Below are positions 19,460-27,398 of a stretch of 47,363 nt of DNA, in pieces (positions within the stretch are counted from its first letter, which is position 1; every line of letters starts with the position of its first letter). A model generated the notes under the pieces. The model was not told where the DNA came from. It made no database searches and was given only the letters and a program-made list of their open reading frames with translations. Source of the stretch: Algoriphagus antarcticus (GTDB taxonomy: Bacteria > Bacteroidota > Bacteroidia > Cytophagales > Cyclobacteriaceae). Position numbers and translations under genes: made by a program. The DNA is taken from the NCBI RefSeq assembly GCF_002150685.1, contig NZ_MSSW01000033.1:1-47363 (forward strand), given 5' to 3'.

Positions 19460-20617
19460 ATGAAAGCAGCAGTGTTTCACAAACCGGGAAATATCCAAGT
19501 AGATAATGTGGATGATCCCCGAATTGAGAATGATAGAGACGTGATTCTAAAAGTCACCTCCACCGCAATTTGCGGTTCCGATCTTCATATTCTCAGCGGT
19601 GCCGTGCCCCAAGCGAGCAATATGATCATGGGCCACGAATTTATGGGGATTGTGGAGGAGGTGGGATCAGCCATCACTAATCTGAAACGCGGAGATAGGG
19701 TCGTAGTACCTTTTCCCATTGCCTGCGGTCATTGTTTTTTCTGTAACCACGGAGCTTCGCCACATTGCGAGAATTCCAATTATGAGCATTACGGTCCTAA
19801 TGGAGATTTAACTGATCAAAAAGGAGGAGCTCTTTTTGGATATACAGATCTGTATGGAGGCTATGCAGGTGGACAAGCTGAGTACGTTCGAGTTCCCTAT
19901 GCGGACATAAGTCCCCGAATTGTCCCTGATGAAATGAGTGACGATCAGGCTCTGTTTTTAACAGATATTTTTCCGACAGGCTGGTCTGCCATCGACTGGG
20001 CTCAGCTCAGGGGTGGTGAGGTAGTTGCTATATTCGGTTCTGGTCCGGTTGGATTAATGGCTCAAAAAGCAGCTTGGATTAACGGCGCCAGCAGGGTAAT
20101 TGCCATCGATCCTTTGGAATATCGATTAAAAAAGGCCCGTGAGGTAAATAAAGTGGACACACTTAATCCACACAAAGTGGATGTAGTGGAAGCTATTCGG
20201 GAAATGACGCAAGGTCGTGGTGCTGATGTGTGTGTGGATGCAGTAGGTTTTGAACCGGAAAGAACAATGGTGGACAAACTTAAAGCAACCGTGAATTTCG
20301 AAAAAGGCAGTATGAAGGTTTTGGATATGGCTTTTGAAGCTGTTAGAAGGAGTGGGACAGTTAGTATAATGGGAGTTTACGGATCCACCTATGATAATTT
20401 CCCGCTGCATCGGGTTTTTGACAAGGGGATCACCATCAAACAGGGTCAGGCGCCAGTTATTAATTACATTGATAAACTGCTTAATCTGGTCACTGAAGGA
20501 ACGGTAATTTTAGATGACATAATTACGCATACTTTGCCGCTCAGCGAGGCCACCAAAGGATATGAGATTTTTGATAAAAAAGAAGATGATTGCGTGAAAG
20601 TCGTTCTCAAACCTTAA
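19460..20617 (+). CDS. Zinc-dependent alcohol dehydrogenase, formaldehyde-dehydrogenase-like subgroup
   Basis: A 385-residue medium-chain dehydrogenase, predicted cytosolic, oxidising an alcohol or aldehyde-derived substrate with NAD(P). The catalytic zinc site is visible as Cys38 (AICGSDLH) and His59-Glu60 (MGHEFMG), with Asp169 (FLTDIFPTGW) in the place used as third ligand by glutathione-independent formaldehyde dehydrogenases. The structural zinc has Cys89, Cys92, Cys95 and Cys103. The Rossmann motif is GSGPVG (193-198), and D216 (VIAIDP) at the end of beta-2 favours NAD. The insert around 107-140 (GPNGDLTDQKGGALFGYTDL) also fits that subgroup. It stands 120 bp before a short-chain dehydrogenase relic. 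The substrate cannot be read from sequence. Confidence 0.92.
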   Translation: MKAAVFHKPGNIQVDNVDDPRIENDRDVILKVTSTAICGSDLHILSGAVPQASNMIMGHEFMGIVEEVGSAITNLKRGDRVVVPFPIACGHCFFCNHGASPHCENSNYEHYGPNGDLTDQKGGALFGYTDLYGGYAGGQAEYVRVPYADISPRIVPDEMSDDQALFLTDIFPTGWSAIDWAQLRGGEVVAIFGSGPVGLMAQKAAWINGASRVIAIDPLEYRLKKAREVNKVDTLNPHKVDVVEAIREMTQGRGADVCVDAVGFEPERTMVDKLKATVNFEKGSMKVLDMAFEAVRRSGTVSIMGVYGSTYDNFPLHRVFDKGITIKQGQAPVINYIDKLLNLVTEGTVILDDIITHTLPLSEATKGYEIFDKKEDDCVKVVLKP

Positions 20618-20737
20618 GTAGAAACTAATGTAGTTACTAGTTTCTCAAGTTTGATACTCACCAATTTTTCATAATATGAAAATAACTAGTAATTTAAAAC
20701 TTAGTGAAAATTTTACCAACTATTAAATTATTGTTTT

Positions 20738-21192
20738 ATGCCAGAAGAAAATAAGAAAAAGGGAGGTGCTCAGGCTGGCCAGCCTGGTAAGGAGTACAAA
20801 ATGGATCCACCACCGGAATTCATCAAAAAAAATTATAAAGGCTCTAATCTTCTCCGAGATAAAGTTGCTGTCATCACAGGCGGGGATAGCGGGATAGGAA
20901 GAGCAGTTGCCATATTATTTGCAGAAGAAGGGGCAAACGTTGTAATCGCCTACCTTGGTGACGATATTGATGCAAAAGCTACATTGAAAGAAGTAGAGAA
21001 AAGAGGACTCCATTCATACCGGCAACATTCGGTAAGGATGATGTAGCAAGTTTTGGTGAAAATGTCCCTCTAAACCGACCTGGACAGCCTTCCGAAGTTG
21101 CACCTTGTTTCGTTTTTCTAGCATCGGACTTATCAAGCTATATGACAGGACAGTTTCTCCATCCAAACGGAGGAGATATTATAAATACTTAA
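20738..21192 (+). pseudogene. Short-chain dehydrogenase (YghA-like), internally deleted and frameshifted
   Basis: The first 90 or so codons read as the start of a glucose/ribitol-type SDR with an N-terminal tail and the cofactor motif VAVITGGDSGIGRAVAILFA. The reading then runs into a frame change after EKRG and stops at 21044-21046. From about 21007 a second frame continues with [40 protein letters not shown] and a normal SDR end ([15 protein letters not shown]) to 21192. The central 130-140 residues, including the NNAA, catalytic Ser and YxxxK motifs, are missing. The lesion is therefore a deletion of roughly 400 bp with its junction at about 21003-21009, not a multiple of three. The protein cannot be active. 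It follows the zinc dehydrogenase in the same direction. Confidence 0.9.
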
Positions 21193-21204
21193 CTAATAGA
21201 AATT

Positions 21205-21369
21205 ATGGGAAATGACAAAGAGAGTGATTTTGAAAAAAAGATAGACAAGGATAATATCCGTGTGACACCATTTGGAACAAACAAGAAGAAAAAGAACGTT
21301 CCAGACGAAAAACCTCAAGAAGAATTTATAGAACCAAAGCCTAACAGTTCTGAGAATGAAAAAGGTTAA
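21205..21369 (+). CDS. Small charged hypothetical protein (54 aa)
   Basis: An ATG at 21205, 12 bp after the SDR relic, opens 54 codons ending at 21369. The product starts MGNDKESDFEKKIDKDN and is extremely hydrophilic (Lys, Glu, Asp, Asn, Pro), with no hydrophobic core, signal or cysteine; it is probably disordered. Its tight spacing to the broken SDR and the terminator about 110 bp downstream suggest it was the last gene of the dehydrogenase unit. I do not know its function. Confidence 0.5.
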   Translation: MGNDKESDFEKKIDKDNIRVTPFGTNKKKKNVPDEKPQEEFIEPKPNSSENEKG

Positions 21370-21476
21370 AAGTTCTCTTTTCTTGAGTATTTGAAGTAAT
21401 CATATTATGGAGATATTTGATTTTAAATCTTCTCGAAAATTTTAATTTCTTTACCGATATAAGGAAAATTATAATA

Positions 21477-21516
21477 AGGAGAATGCATTTTTTGGGTGCA
21501 TTCTCCTATCTCTTTT
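21477..21516 (+). terminator. Rho-independent terminator after the dehydrogenase unit
   Basis: A perfect 11-bp stem AGGAGAATGCA (21477-21487) / TGCATTCTCCT (21497-21507) with a 9-base loop is followed by ATCTCTTTT. It ends the dehydrogenase/SDR/small-protein unit. Confidence 0.8.
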
Positions 21517-22296
21517 ATGAAGAGCTATAGCTCACAATTGAACTGACAGAAATTCAAATATGACCACATTCTTTTATAGTGTTGAACCTACTCGTAACCG
21601 TATAAAATAATCGGATAACGTAGTAAAGTGCGTTTACAAGAGGTATAAATGATTTAATTATTTCTATTCTTTTTTCAGCCAATTTAGCCTGATTCAGTCG
21701 CAAGAGGTAAAATAGGGCATAAAGCCCTTGCTCTAACCTGATTTTTATCTGGTCATTGAGAAACTGGAACATGGGATTATACTCTGTAAGTAACCATGGT
21801 GTGAAATGGGTCTACCTTCAAATTACCTGATCAAGAATGCCTTTATGGGAATTAACATCTCGTTGTTGCGATCCTGTGCACATGAGAGTCTTTATAGCTT
21901 GACATTAGTTATCGAAATAGTTTTTAAGCACCTCTGGATTAGGGGGGTGTCAAAAAATAAGGTGAATACTGTTCTTAGAAACAATTCGAAACTGTCCATT
22001 GACGCTTGTGTACATTAATTCCAATGAATAACTCAGTATAAAGTTGGCATTCTATCACAGCTTAATTTTTGATTCTCATTTAATATGAACCTGGATTATG
22101 TCAAGGGCACTGCAAAAAATAGCCCTCTTAGTGCAATAGAGAAAATCAAAACATAAAATAATAGTCATTTATAAAAAGGAAAAAAGAGGGTAAATATTTA
22201 CTACTTTTCATGAACAAGACAATTATCGGTCAGCATTTTGCGAATTATCGTAGAGCAAGATTGTAATATCCCACAATCAGACACAATTACTATAGA
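21517..22296. other. Gene-free spacer upstream of the Ca2+ ATPase
   Basis: About 780 bp with no gene I can support. A 72-codon minus-strand frame (21554-21772) and a 70-codon plus-strand frame (21806-22018) have no recognisable motif. The DNA is AT-rich. The ATPase promoter should lie within the last 200 bp, but no clear consensus is visible. Confidence 0.4.
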
Positions 22297-24954
22297 ATGG
22301 CAATAGAAAGCATAAATAGCTCTTATCCAATCGAATTTCCCCATGCAGAAGATGTGGAAAAAATTGCTCAACTGATTCATGCAAATCAAGAAAGTGGATT
22401 AACTGAACAAGAAGTACAGAAAAGAATTAAGGAGTATGGGTTGAATAGCTACAAAGCGCAAAAGCAAAAAAGTATCTTCCTAGTCCTTGTTGACCAATTC
22501 AAAAGCCCCATCGTTTTGTTGTTGGTAGTTGCCGCAACACTTTCATTTTTATTCGAGCATTGGCTTGAAGGTTTTTCAATTGTTGGGGTTTTATTCATTA
22601 CAGCAGCACTTGGTTTTTTTATGGAATTACAGGCTCGCAGATCCATGAATGCTTTGAAAGAAATGGACGTAAGTGTTTCCAAAGTATTCAGAGATAATAC
22701 AGTAATTGAAATCCCTTCCGAAAGGATCGTACCCGGAGATATTTTACTGGTAGAAGCCGGAGATATCGTGCCTGCTGATGGTCGCTTATTTGAGCTCAAC
22801 CAGTTCGAAGCCGACGAGTCAGCGCTGACCGGCGAATCCTTGCCGGTTACCAAAAAGCTGGAAACACTTGAAAAAAATTCTGGTATAGCAGACCAGGTAA
22901 ACATGATTTTTAAGGGAACTGCCATTGTAAAAGGCAATGCCAAGGCAATCATAACGGGGACAGGGCTTCACACTGAATTGGGAAAAATAACCTCGCTGGT
23001 AGAGACTGCGGAACAAACCAGTACACCACTCGAAAAAAAGCTACAAGGCCTTACAAAAAAGCTGATGTGGATTACGAGTGGGTTTGCCCTTATTTTTATT
23101 GTGACTGGAGCTATTCAAGGTAAAGATATCTACCTCATTGTTGAAACTGCATTGGCACTCGCTGTAGCAGCTATTCCCGAGGGCTTGCCCATTGTTGCTA
23201 CTATCGCTTTAACCTATGGGATGCTGCGTATGGCCAAAAAAAATGTTTTGATAAAAAGACTGGCGGCGGTGGAAACACTCGGGGGCATCAACACGATTTT
23301 TACAGATAAAACCGGAACACTTACTGAAAATAAAATTGAGGTAAGTAATCTTACAATTTTCGATGAGACAATAAGTGTTGAGCAAAACAAAATAAGTACT
23401 GATGATAATAAAGCCATTATTGACAAACTGCTTTTGATCTCCACCCTTTGCAATAATGCGGTGGCGGATGATAGTGGAAATGATAAAAAACAGTTAGGCG
23501 ACCCGATAGAAATTGCACTGTTACAATTTGTAGCTGCTAATAAAATTGATCTTGCCGAAATAAACGAACAATATCCCCGTGTAGCAGAGGAAGCCTTTAG
23601 CTCTGAAACCAAATTGATGGGGACTTTGCATAAAACCGACAATGGAAATTTCGTTGCAGCCAAGGGTGCAGTGGAAGTGCTGATAGAAAAGTGTACAGCT
23701 TTCTGTAAGGGGGATACCATTGAAAAACTAACAGAAAAGGAGAAGAATATATTTTTAGAGAAATCAGAAGAAATACAGGCACAAGGCACACGGGTACTTG
23801 CGTTTGCCTTCAAGGAAGACAATAGTATTCCAACTGATAATTTCTTGGAAGATTTAACCTTTGCCGGTTTTATTGGGTTTTTAGATCCTCCAAGAATGGA
23901 GGTAGTAGGTGCATTGCAATCTTGCCGGGACGCCGGCATAAAAGTGATTATGATTACAGGAGACCATCCTGCAACAGCTCTCAATATTGCTGAAAAAATA
24001 AAACTATCCGATAAAGAAAATATCGTTATCAACGGCAAGGAATTAGAAGATAATCCACCTGAAAACAACTTATTCGACGCCACAGTATTTGCAAGAGTGG
24101 ATCCCAAACAGAAATTGGATATGGTTACACTTTATCAAAAAAGAGGGGATATTGTGGCCATGACGGGTGATGGCATAAACGATGCGCCGGCATTGAAAAA
24201 AGCTGATATCGGCATAGCCATGGGGTTGAGGGGTACACAGGTAGCCAAAGAAACTGCCGAGATCGTGCTGAAGGATGATTCTTTTATTTCTATTGTCTCA
24301 GCCATAGAACAAGGCAGGGCAATCTTTCAAAACATCAAACGATTTTTAGTGTATTTGCTTTCCTGCAATCTGAGTGAAATTTTCATCGTTTTTACATTAG
24401 GTCTATTAAACTTTTCATTCTCAATTCTTCCTTTGCAGATTCTGTTTCTCAATTTAGTTACTGATATTTTTCCGGCATTGGCATTGGGCCTAGGCAAAGG
24501 TAATGAACTGACTATGAAAAATCCTCCACGCAATCCAGCGGAAGCCATTGTGGTCAAAAAGGATTGGATTAATATCATCGTATATGCCTTCTTTATGGCA
24601 TTGCCGATTATGTTGGTGAGCTGGTATTGTAGCTCTTACCTGAACTACGAGCCTGCTATCTGTAACAACATAACTTTCTTTAGTTTGGCATTGACTCAAT
24701 TATGGCACGTATTGAATTTATCTTCACGTAAGGTATCTTTTATTAAAAATGAGGTTACCCGCAATGCATTCGTGTGGTACGCGCTGATACTGTGTATAAT
24801 CATCATGGCAGTTTTTTACTTAGTGCCTTCGCTAAAGGCTATTATCGGACTTCAAACCCTTGATACAACTATGTGGTTGATCATAGTCGGGACAAGTTTT
24901 GCGCCTGTTGTATTAATACAATTATTTAAAAGAATGTTTAAAATTATTGATTGA
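22297..24954 (+). CDS. P2A-type cation-transporting ATPase (Ca2+ pump)
   Basis: An 885-residue inner-membrane P-type ATPase that should export Ca2+ (possibly Mn2+). It has the N-terminal cation-ATPase domain, actuator motif TGES (178-181), phosphorylation site DKTGT (Asp337), hinge motif TGDGINDAPA (Asp625) and about ten membrane spans. The metal-ligand pattern matches SERCA-type pumps: M4 IPEGLP (Glu295), M5 SCNLSEI (Asn691, Glu694), M6 NLVTD (Asn719, Thr722, Asp723). The complete set argues for Ca2+ rather than Na+/K+ or Mg2+. Length is normal for bacterial members. It is monocistronic in this window, with an AT-rich spacer before it and about 620 bp after it. Confidence 0.95.
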   Translation: MAIESINSSYPIEFPHAEDVEKIAQLIHANQESGLTEQEVQKRIKEYGLNSYKAQKQKSIFLVLVDQFKSPIVLLLVVAATLSFLFEHWLEGFSIVGVLFITAALGFFMELQARRSMNALKEMDVSVSKVFRDNTVIEIPSERIVPGDILLVEAGDIVPADGRLFELNQFEADESALTGESLPVTKKLETLEKNSGIADQVNMIFKGTAIVKGNAKAIITGTGLHTELGKITSLVETAEQTSTPLEKKLQGLTKKLMWITSGFALIFIVTGAIQGKDIYLIVETALALAVAAIPEGLPIVATIALTYGMLRMAKKNVLIKRLAAVETLGGINTIFTDKTGTLTENKIEVSNLTIFDETISVEQNKISTDDNKAIIDKLLLISTLCNNAVADDSGNDKKQLGDPIEIALLQFVAANKIDLAEINEQYPRVAEEAFSSETKLMGTLHKTDNGNFVAAKGAVEVLIEKCTAFCKGDTIEKLTEKEKNIFLEKSEEIQAQGTRVLAFAFKEDNSIPTDNFLEDLTFAGFIGFLDPPRMEVVGALQSCRDAGIKVIMITGDHPATALNIAEKIKLSDKENIVINGKELEDNPPENNLFDATVFARVDPKQKLDMVTLYQKRGDIVAMTGDGINDAPALKKADIGIAMGLRGTQVAKETAEIVLKDDSFISIVSAIEQGRAIFQNIKRFLVYLLSCNLSEIFIVFTLGLLNFSFSILPLQILFLNLVTDIFPALALGLGKGNELTMKNPPRNPAEAIVVKKDWINIIVYAFFMALPIMLVSWYCSSYLNYEPAICNNITFFSLALTQLWHVLNLSSRKVSFIKNEVTRNAFVWYALILCIIIMAVFYLVPSLKAIIGLQTLDTTMWLIIVGTSFAPVVLIQLFKRMFKIID

Positions 24955-25560
24955 ACTAAAATAAACAGTTAGAAAGGAAACAGAGTTAGTGTAAACTTTA
25001 GTGGGTTTAGCTGAGTTTGCGTTCTTTTAGGAGTTGGGTATTCAGAACGGTATTTTTCAATGAGATTCAGGGTGACTTTTGCCGTTCCTATGGTTGCGCT
25101 TCTCAATTCAATCTCCTGTCGAGATCTAGTTTTCAATCCCAAACTTATGAGAGAGTTTGCTGAAATATTGACAACTGCTAAAATGAGTATCTGCAATCCT
25201 GCACCTCACTAAATTTAATACTGATTTGTATCCTAAAATCCCCCTTACCCCCTTTGAGAAAGGGGGAATTTGATCCTCTTTAGAATCAAGATTTAGCTTT
25301 TTTCCGGAACGTGCAACAAAGCGAATACTCATAACAGCTAATTCAGATTAATTGGTAAAGTATCTGCCTGAAAGTTTTTTTTGGAAAATAAATTTTTAAG
25401 ACCTAATGATTTTTTTATCCCTGAATTTTTCCAAATGCAATCCCTGGCTCCGATGAGCCCAAGAGCTTTTAAGATAAAGCCATACTTCATCTTCCTTCAT
25501 TGAGGGTAAAAAAAAATAGGTAAAAAATTTTTAAACCTTTTTTCTCTAAATCTATTATAA
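24955..25560. other. Spacer between the Ca2+ ATPase and the tetR gene
   Basis: No gene is supported. Two overlapping minus-strand frames (24969-25196 and 25126-25332) lack recognisable domains, and one of them is produced in part by the palindromic repeat at 25241-25266. The last 60 bp before the operator are strongly AT-rich and should include the tetR promoter. Confidence 0.4.
25241..25270. repeat. Palindromic CCCCCTTT-GAG-AAAGGGGG repeat element
   Basis: A perfect 8-bp inverted repeat, CCCCCTTT (25248-25255) / AAAGGGGG (25259-25266), with a GAG loop sits in the context 'cccccttaccccctttgagaa'. Similar C-run/G-run palindromes are dispersed in many Bacteroidota and cyanobacterial genomes, and they create spurious reading frames containing PPFSKG, as happens here on the minus strand. 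I see one copy in the window. Confidence 0.6.
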
Positions 25561-25577
25561 AATGACCAACAGTCATT
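25561..25577. promoter_or_regulatory. TetR operator O1 (AATGAC-N5-GTCATT) abutting the tetR start codon
   Basis: A perfect inverted repeat AATGAC (25561-25566) CAACA GTCATT (25572-25577) ends directly before the tetR ATG at 25578. The same arms with the same spacing recur at 26210-26226 before the efflux operon. Binding here would block transcription into tetR or occlude its translation start region, which fits autorepression. Confidence 0.85.
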
Positions 25578-26195
25578 ATGAAGAGAAATAAGCATCATTC
25601 TCCTGAAATCAGAAAGCAGCAAATTTTACTTGCTTCTGAAATAGTTCTTTTGAAGGAAGGGATTGAAAGTTTCACCATTGATCAGGTGGTATTCCATGCT
25701 CAAATTGCTAAGGGAACGGTCTATAAATACTATAAAAACAAAGATCACCTATTTGCAGAATTGGCTGTAAAATCTGTAGAGATGCTCTATCAGTATTTTA
25801 GAACAGCTGTCGCTGACATCGAATCGCCTATCCAAAAGCTTCAATCAGTTATTAAATCGTGCTACCGATTTTATCATGACTATCCGCAGTATTACGGCCT
25901 TTTGAATTATTTCGAGAGAAAAGAGGTCGATGCTGTTCAGCGCGGGAGATATCAAAAAATCAGCTTTGAACTTCAATCTTTTATAGAAAAAATCATTGAT
26001 GAAGGGAAAGCAATGGGAGAGATTTCCGGCAAGGTACCCACTCAGTCCATCGATTACATCATTTGGTCCGGTACTATAGGAATGATCCAATTTATCGAAA
26101 GTAAAAAAGAGCTAATTCCAGATTTGAAAGTAATTAACCAAGAAAAATTGATTCATGACTTTGCGCTCATTATTACCTCAGGGTTAAGAATTTGA
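25578..26195 (+). CDS. TetR/AcrR-family repressor of the adjacent RND efflux operon
   Basis: A 205-residue regulator. The N-terminal helix-turn-helix (about 10-58) reads RKQQILLASEIVLLKEGIES followed by the recognition helix in AQIAKGTVYKYYKNKDHLF, the classic TetR 'G-T-x-Y-x-Y/H-F-x-x-K-x-x-L' pattern. The C-terminal half is an all-helical ligand and dimer domain without a known signature. The gene lies upstream of, and in the same direction as, adaptor-pump-TolC genes. Identical 17-bp palindromes precede it and the operon, so it most likely represses both and is released by a pump substrate. The start is fixed by the operator directly before it and by the basic leader MKRNKHHSPEIR. Confidence 0.93.
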   Translation: MKRNKHHSPEIRKQQILLASEIVLLKEGIESFTIDQVVFHAQIAKGTVYKYYKNKDHLFAELAVKSVEMLYQYFRTAVADIESPIQKLQSVIKSCYRFYHDYPQYYGLLNYFERKEVDAVQRGRYQKISFELQSFIEKIIDEGKAMGEISGKVPTQSIDYIIWSGTIGMIQFIESKKELIPDLKVINQEKLIHDFALIITSGLRI

Positions 26196-26209
26196 TTTTT
26201 TTAAACAAA

Positions 26210-26226
26210 AATGACTAATAGTCATT
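26210..26226. promoter_or_regulatory. TetR operator O2 (AATGAC-N5-GTCATT) upstream of the efflux operon
   Basis: A perfect inverted repeat AATGAC (26210-26215) TAATA GTCATT (26221-26226) lies 55 bp before the adaptor start and 14 bp after the tetR stop. Arms and spacing are identical to the site at 25561-25577, while the five spacer bases differ in three positions. That is what a dimer-contacted operator should look like. Confidence 0.85.
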
Positions 26227-26281
26227 ATATCAAAAGTGATTCAAAAAACCTCATCTTCTATTATTTATTAAATCCGACACT

Positions 26282-27397
26282 ATGAAAAAAAGCATAACCT
26301 ATTTGTACATCTTCATTGTCCCCTTTTTGCTTTTTGCATGTGGCAATGATGAATCAGGTGAACAAGCTTCAACTTCGAAGCAAAACATTGAAACCATTCC
26401 TGAAATCAATAAAAGCAAACTTCAGCTTTTCCAAGTCAACGCTCAAACCAAAGAAGTTAATGAACTGATCAGTGGGCGAGTGATTGCCAAAAATCAAACT
26501 CAGTTGGTTTCTGAAGTGCAAGGATTGATCCTGCCAACTTCCGTGATAATGAAAGCAGGAGTCAAATTTCGAAAAGGGGATCAACTGATTGCAATTGATT
26601 CCAGAGAATTCTCCCTGAATTTGAAATCACAAAAAAGTGCGTTTTTGAATGCATTGACAGGTATCATGCCGGACCTTAAGTCGGATTATTCTGCAAATTT
26701 CCAAATCTGGTTAGCCTATTTGGAAAAGATGGATTTGGACTCGCCACTTGCTGAATTGCCTGAAACGGAATCCAGCTCAGAGAAATTCTTTATTACTTCC
26801 AGAGATATCTACACCTCTTTCTATGGATTGAAAGCACAGGAAGAGCGACTGAATAAATATGTGATTTATGCTCCATATAGCGGAATTATCACTCAATCTA
26901 TGGTAGATATAGGGGGGTTGGTTTCTCCTGGTATGCCACTTGGTACCATCATCAATACGGGTGAATTTGAGCTGGAAGCTGGTGCCTCTTTAAAAGTTGG
27001 TTCACAGCTGAAAGTAGGCGATAAGATCAACTTTTCCAGTAACGAAGTATCAGGAAACTGGACAGGTATAGTGTCCAGAATAGGAGGAGTGGTAGATATC
27101 CAAACTCAAAATGTCCCCATCTACTTCAGACTTACAGGAAATAACATTATTCCTGGCATGTATCTTCAAGGCCAATTCAGCTCTGATAATTTTTCAGATG
27201 TGTTTGTAATCCCAAATACTGCCTTGGGTAGGGATCAGGGAGTTTTGGTTTTGGAAAAAGACCTAATCGTAAGTAAATCAGTAGAGACTATAGAGATTCT
27301 TCAGGATTCTACACTTGTGCGCGGTCTTGCAGAAAATGACCAGGTGATCTTAACTGAATTTGCCATACCAATGGCCGGTAAAAAAGTAGTTCTATAG
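26282..27397 (+). CDS. RND efflux periplasmic adaptor (membrane fusion) lipoprotein
   Basis: A 371-residue adaptor linking the inner-membrane pump to TolC. The lipoprotein signal ends in LLFAC (acylated Cys20), so it is anchored by lipid. The first lipoyl half reads NELISGRVIAKNQTQLVSEV, and the second half YAPYSGIITQSMVDIGGLVS with PGMPLGTI. Between them is a helical hairpin of modest length (about 115-195), rather short for this family. Beta-barrel and membrane-proximal domains follow (NNIIPGMYLQGQF, FVIPNTALGRDQGVLVLEKD). It is first in the operon: its stop is one base before the pump ATG. Confidence 0.93.
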   Translation: MKKSITYLYIFIVPFLLFACGNDESGEQASTSKQNIETIPEINKSKLQLFQVNAQTKEVNELISGRVIAKNQTQLVSEVQGLILPTSVIMKAGVKFRKGDQLIAIDSREFSLNLKSQKSAFLNALTGIMPDLKSDYSANFQIWLAYLEKMDLDSPLAELPETESSSEKFFITSRDIYTSFYGLKAQEERLNKYVIYAPYSGIITQSMVDIGGLVSPGMPLGTIINTGEFELEAGASLKVGSQLKVGDKINFSSNEVSGNWTGIVSRIGGVVDIQTQNVPIYFRLTGNNIIPGMYLQGQFSSDNFSDVFVIPNTALGRDQGVLVLEKDLIVSKSVETIEILQDSTLVRGLAENDQVILTEFAIPMAGKKVVL

Positions 27398-27398
27398 G

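Noticed and set aside
20621..20644. GAAACTA-N10-TAGTTTC inverted repeat as a terminator of the zinc dehydrogenase
   Set aside because: The stem is only 7 AT-rich pairs and is not followed by a T-run; I do not call it a terminator or an operator without a second copy.
21554..21772. 72-codon minus-strand frame as a gene
   Set aside because: No recognisable domain, start context or neighbour link; it lies in an AT-rich spacer.
21806..22018. 70-codon plus-strand frame as a gene
   Set aside because: No domain or coding character that I can defend; preceded and followed by spacer.
24969..25332. Two overlapping minus-strand frames between the ATPase and tetR
   Set aside because: One frame is partly made by the C-run/G-run palindrome, and neither shows a known domain.
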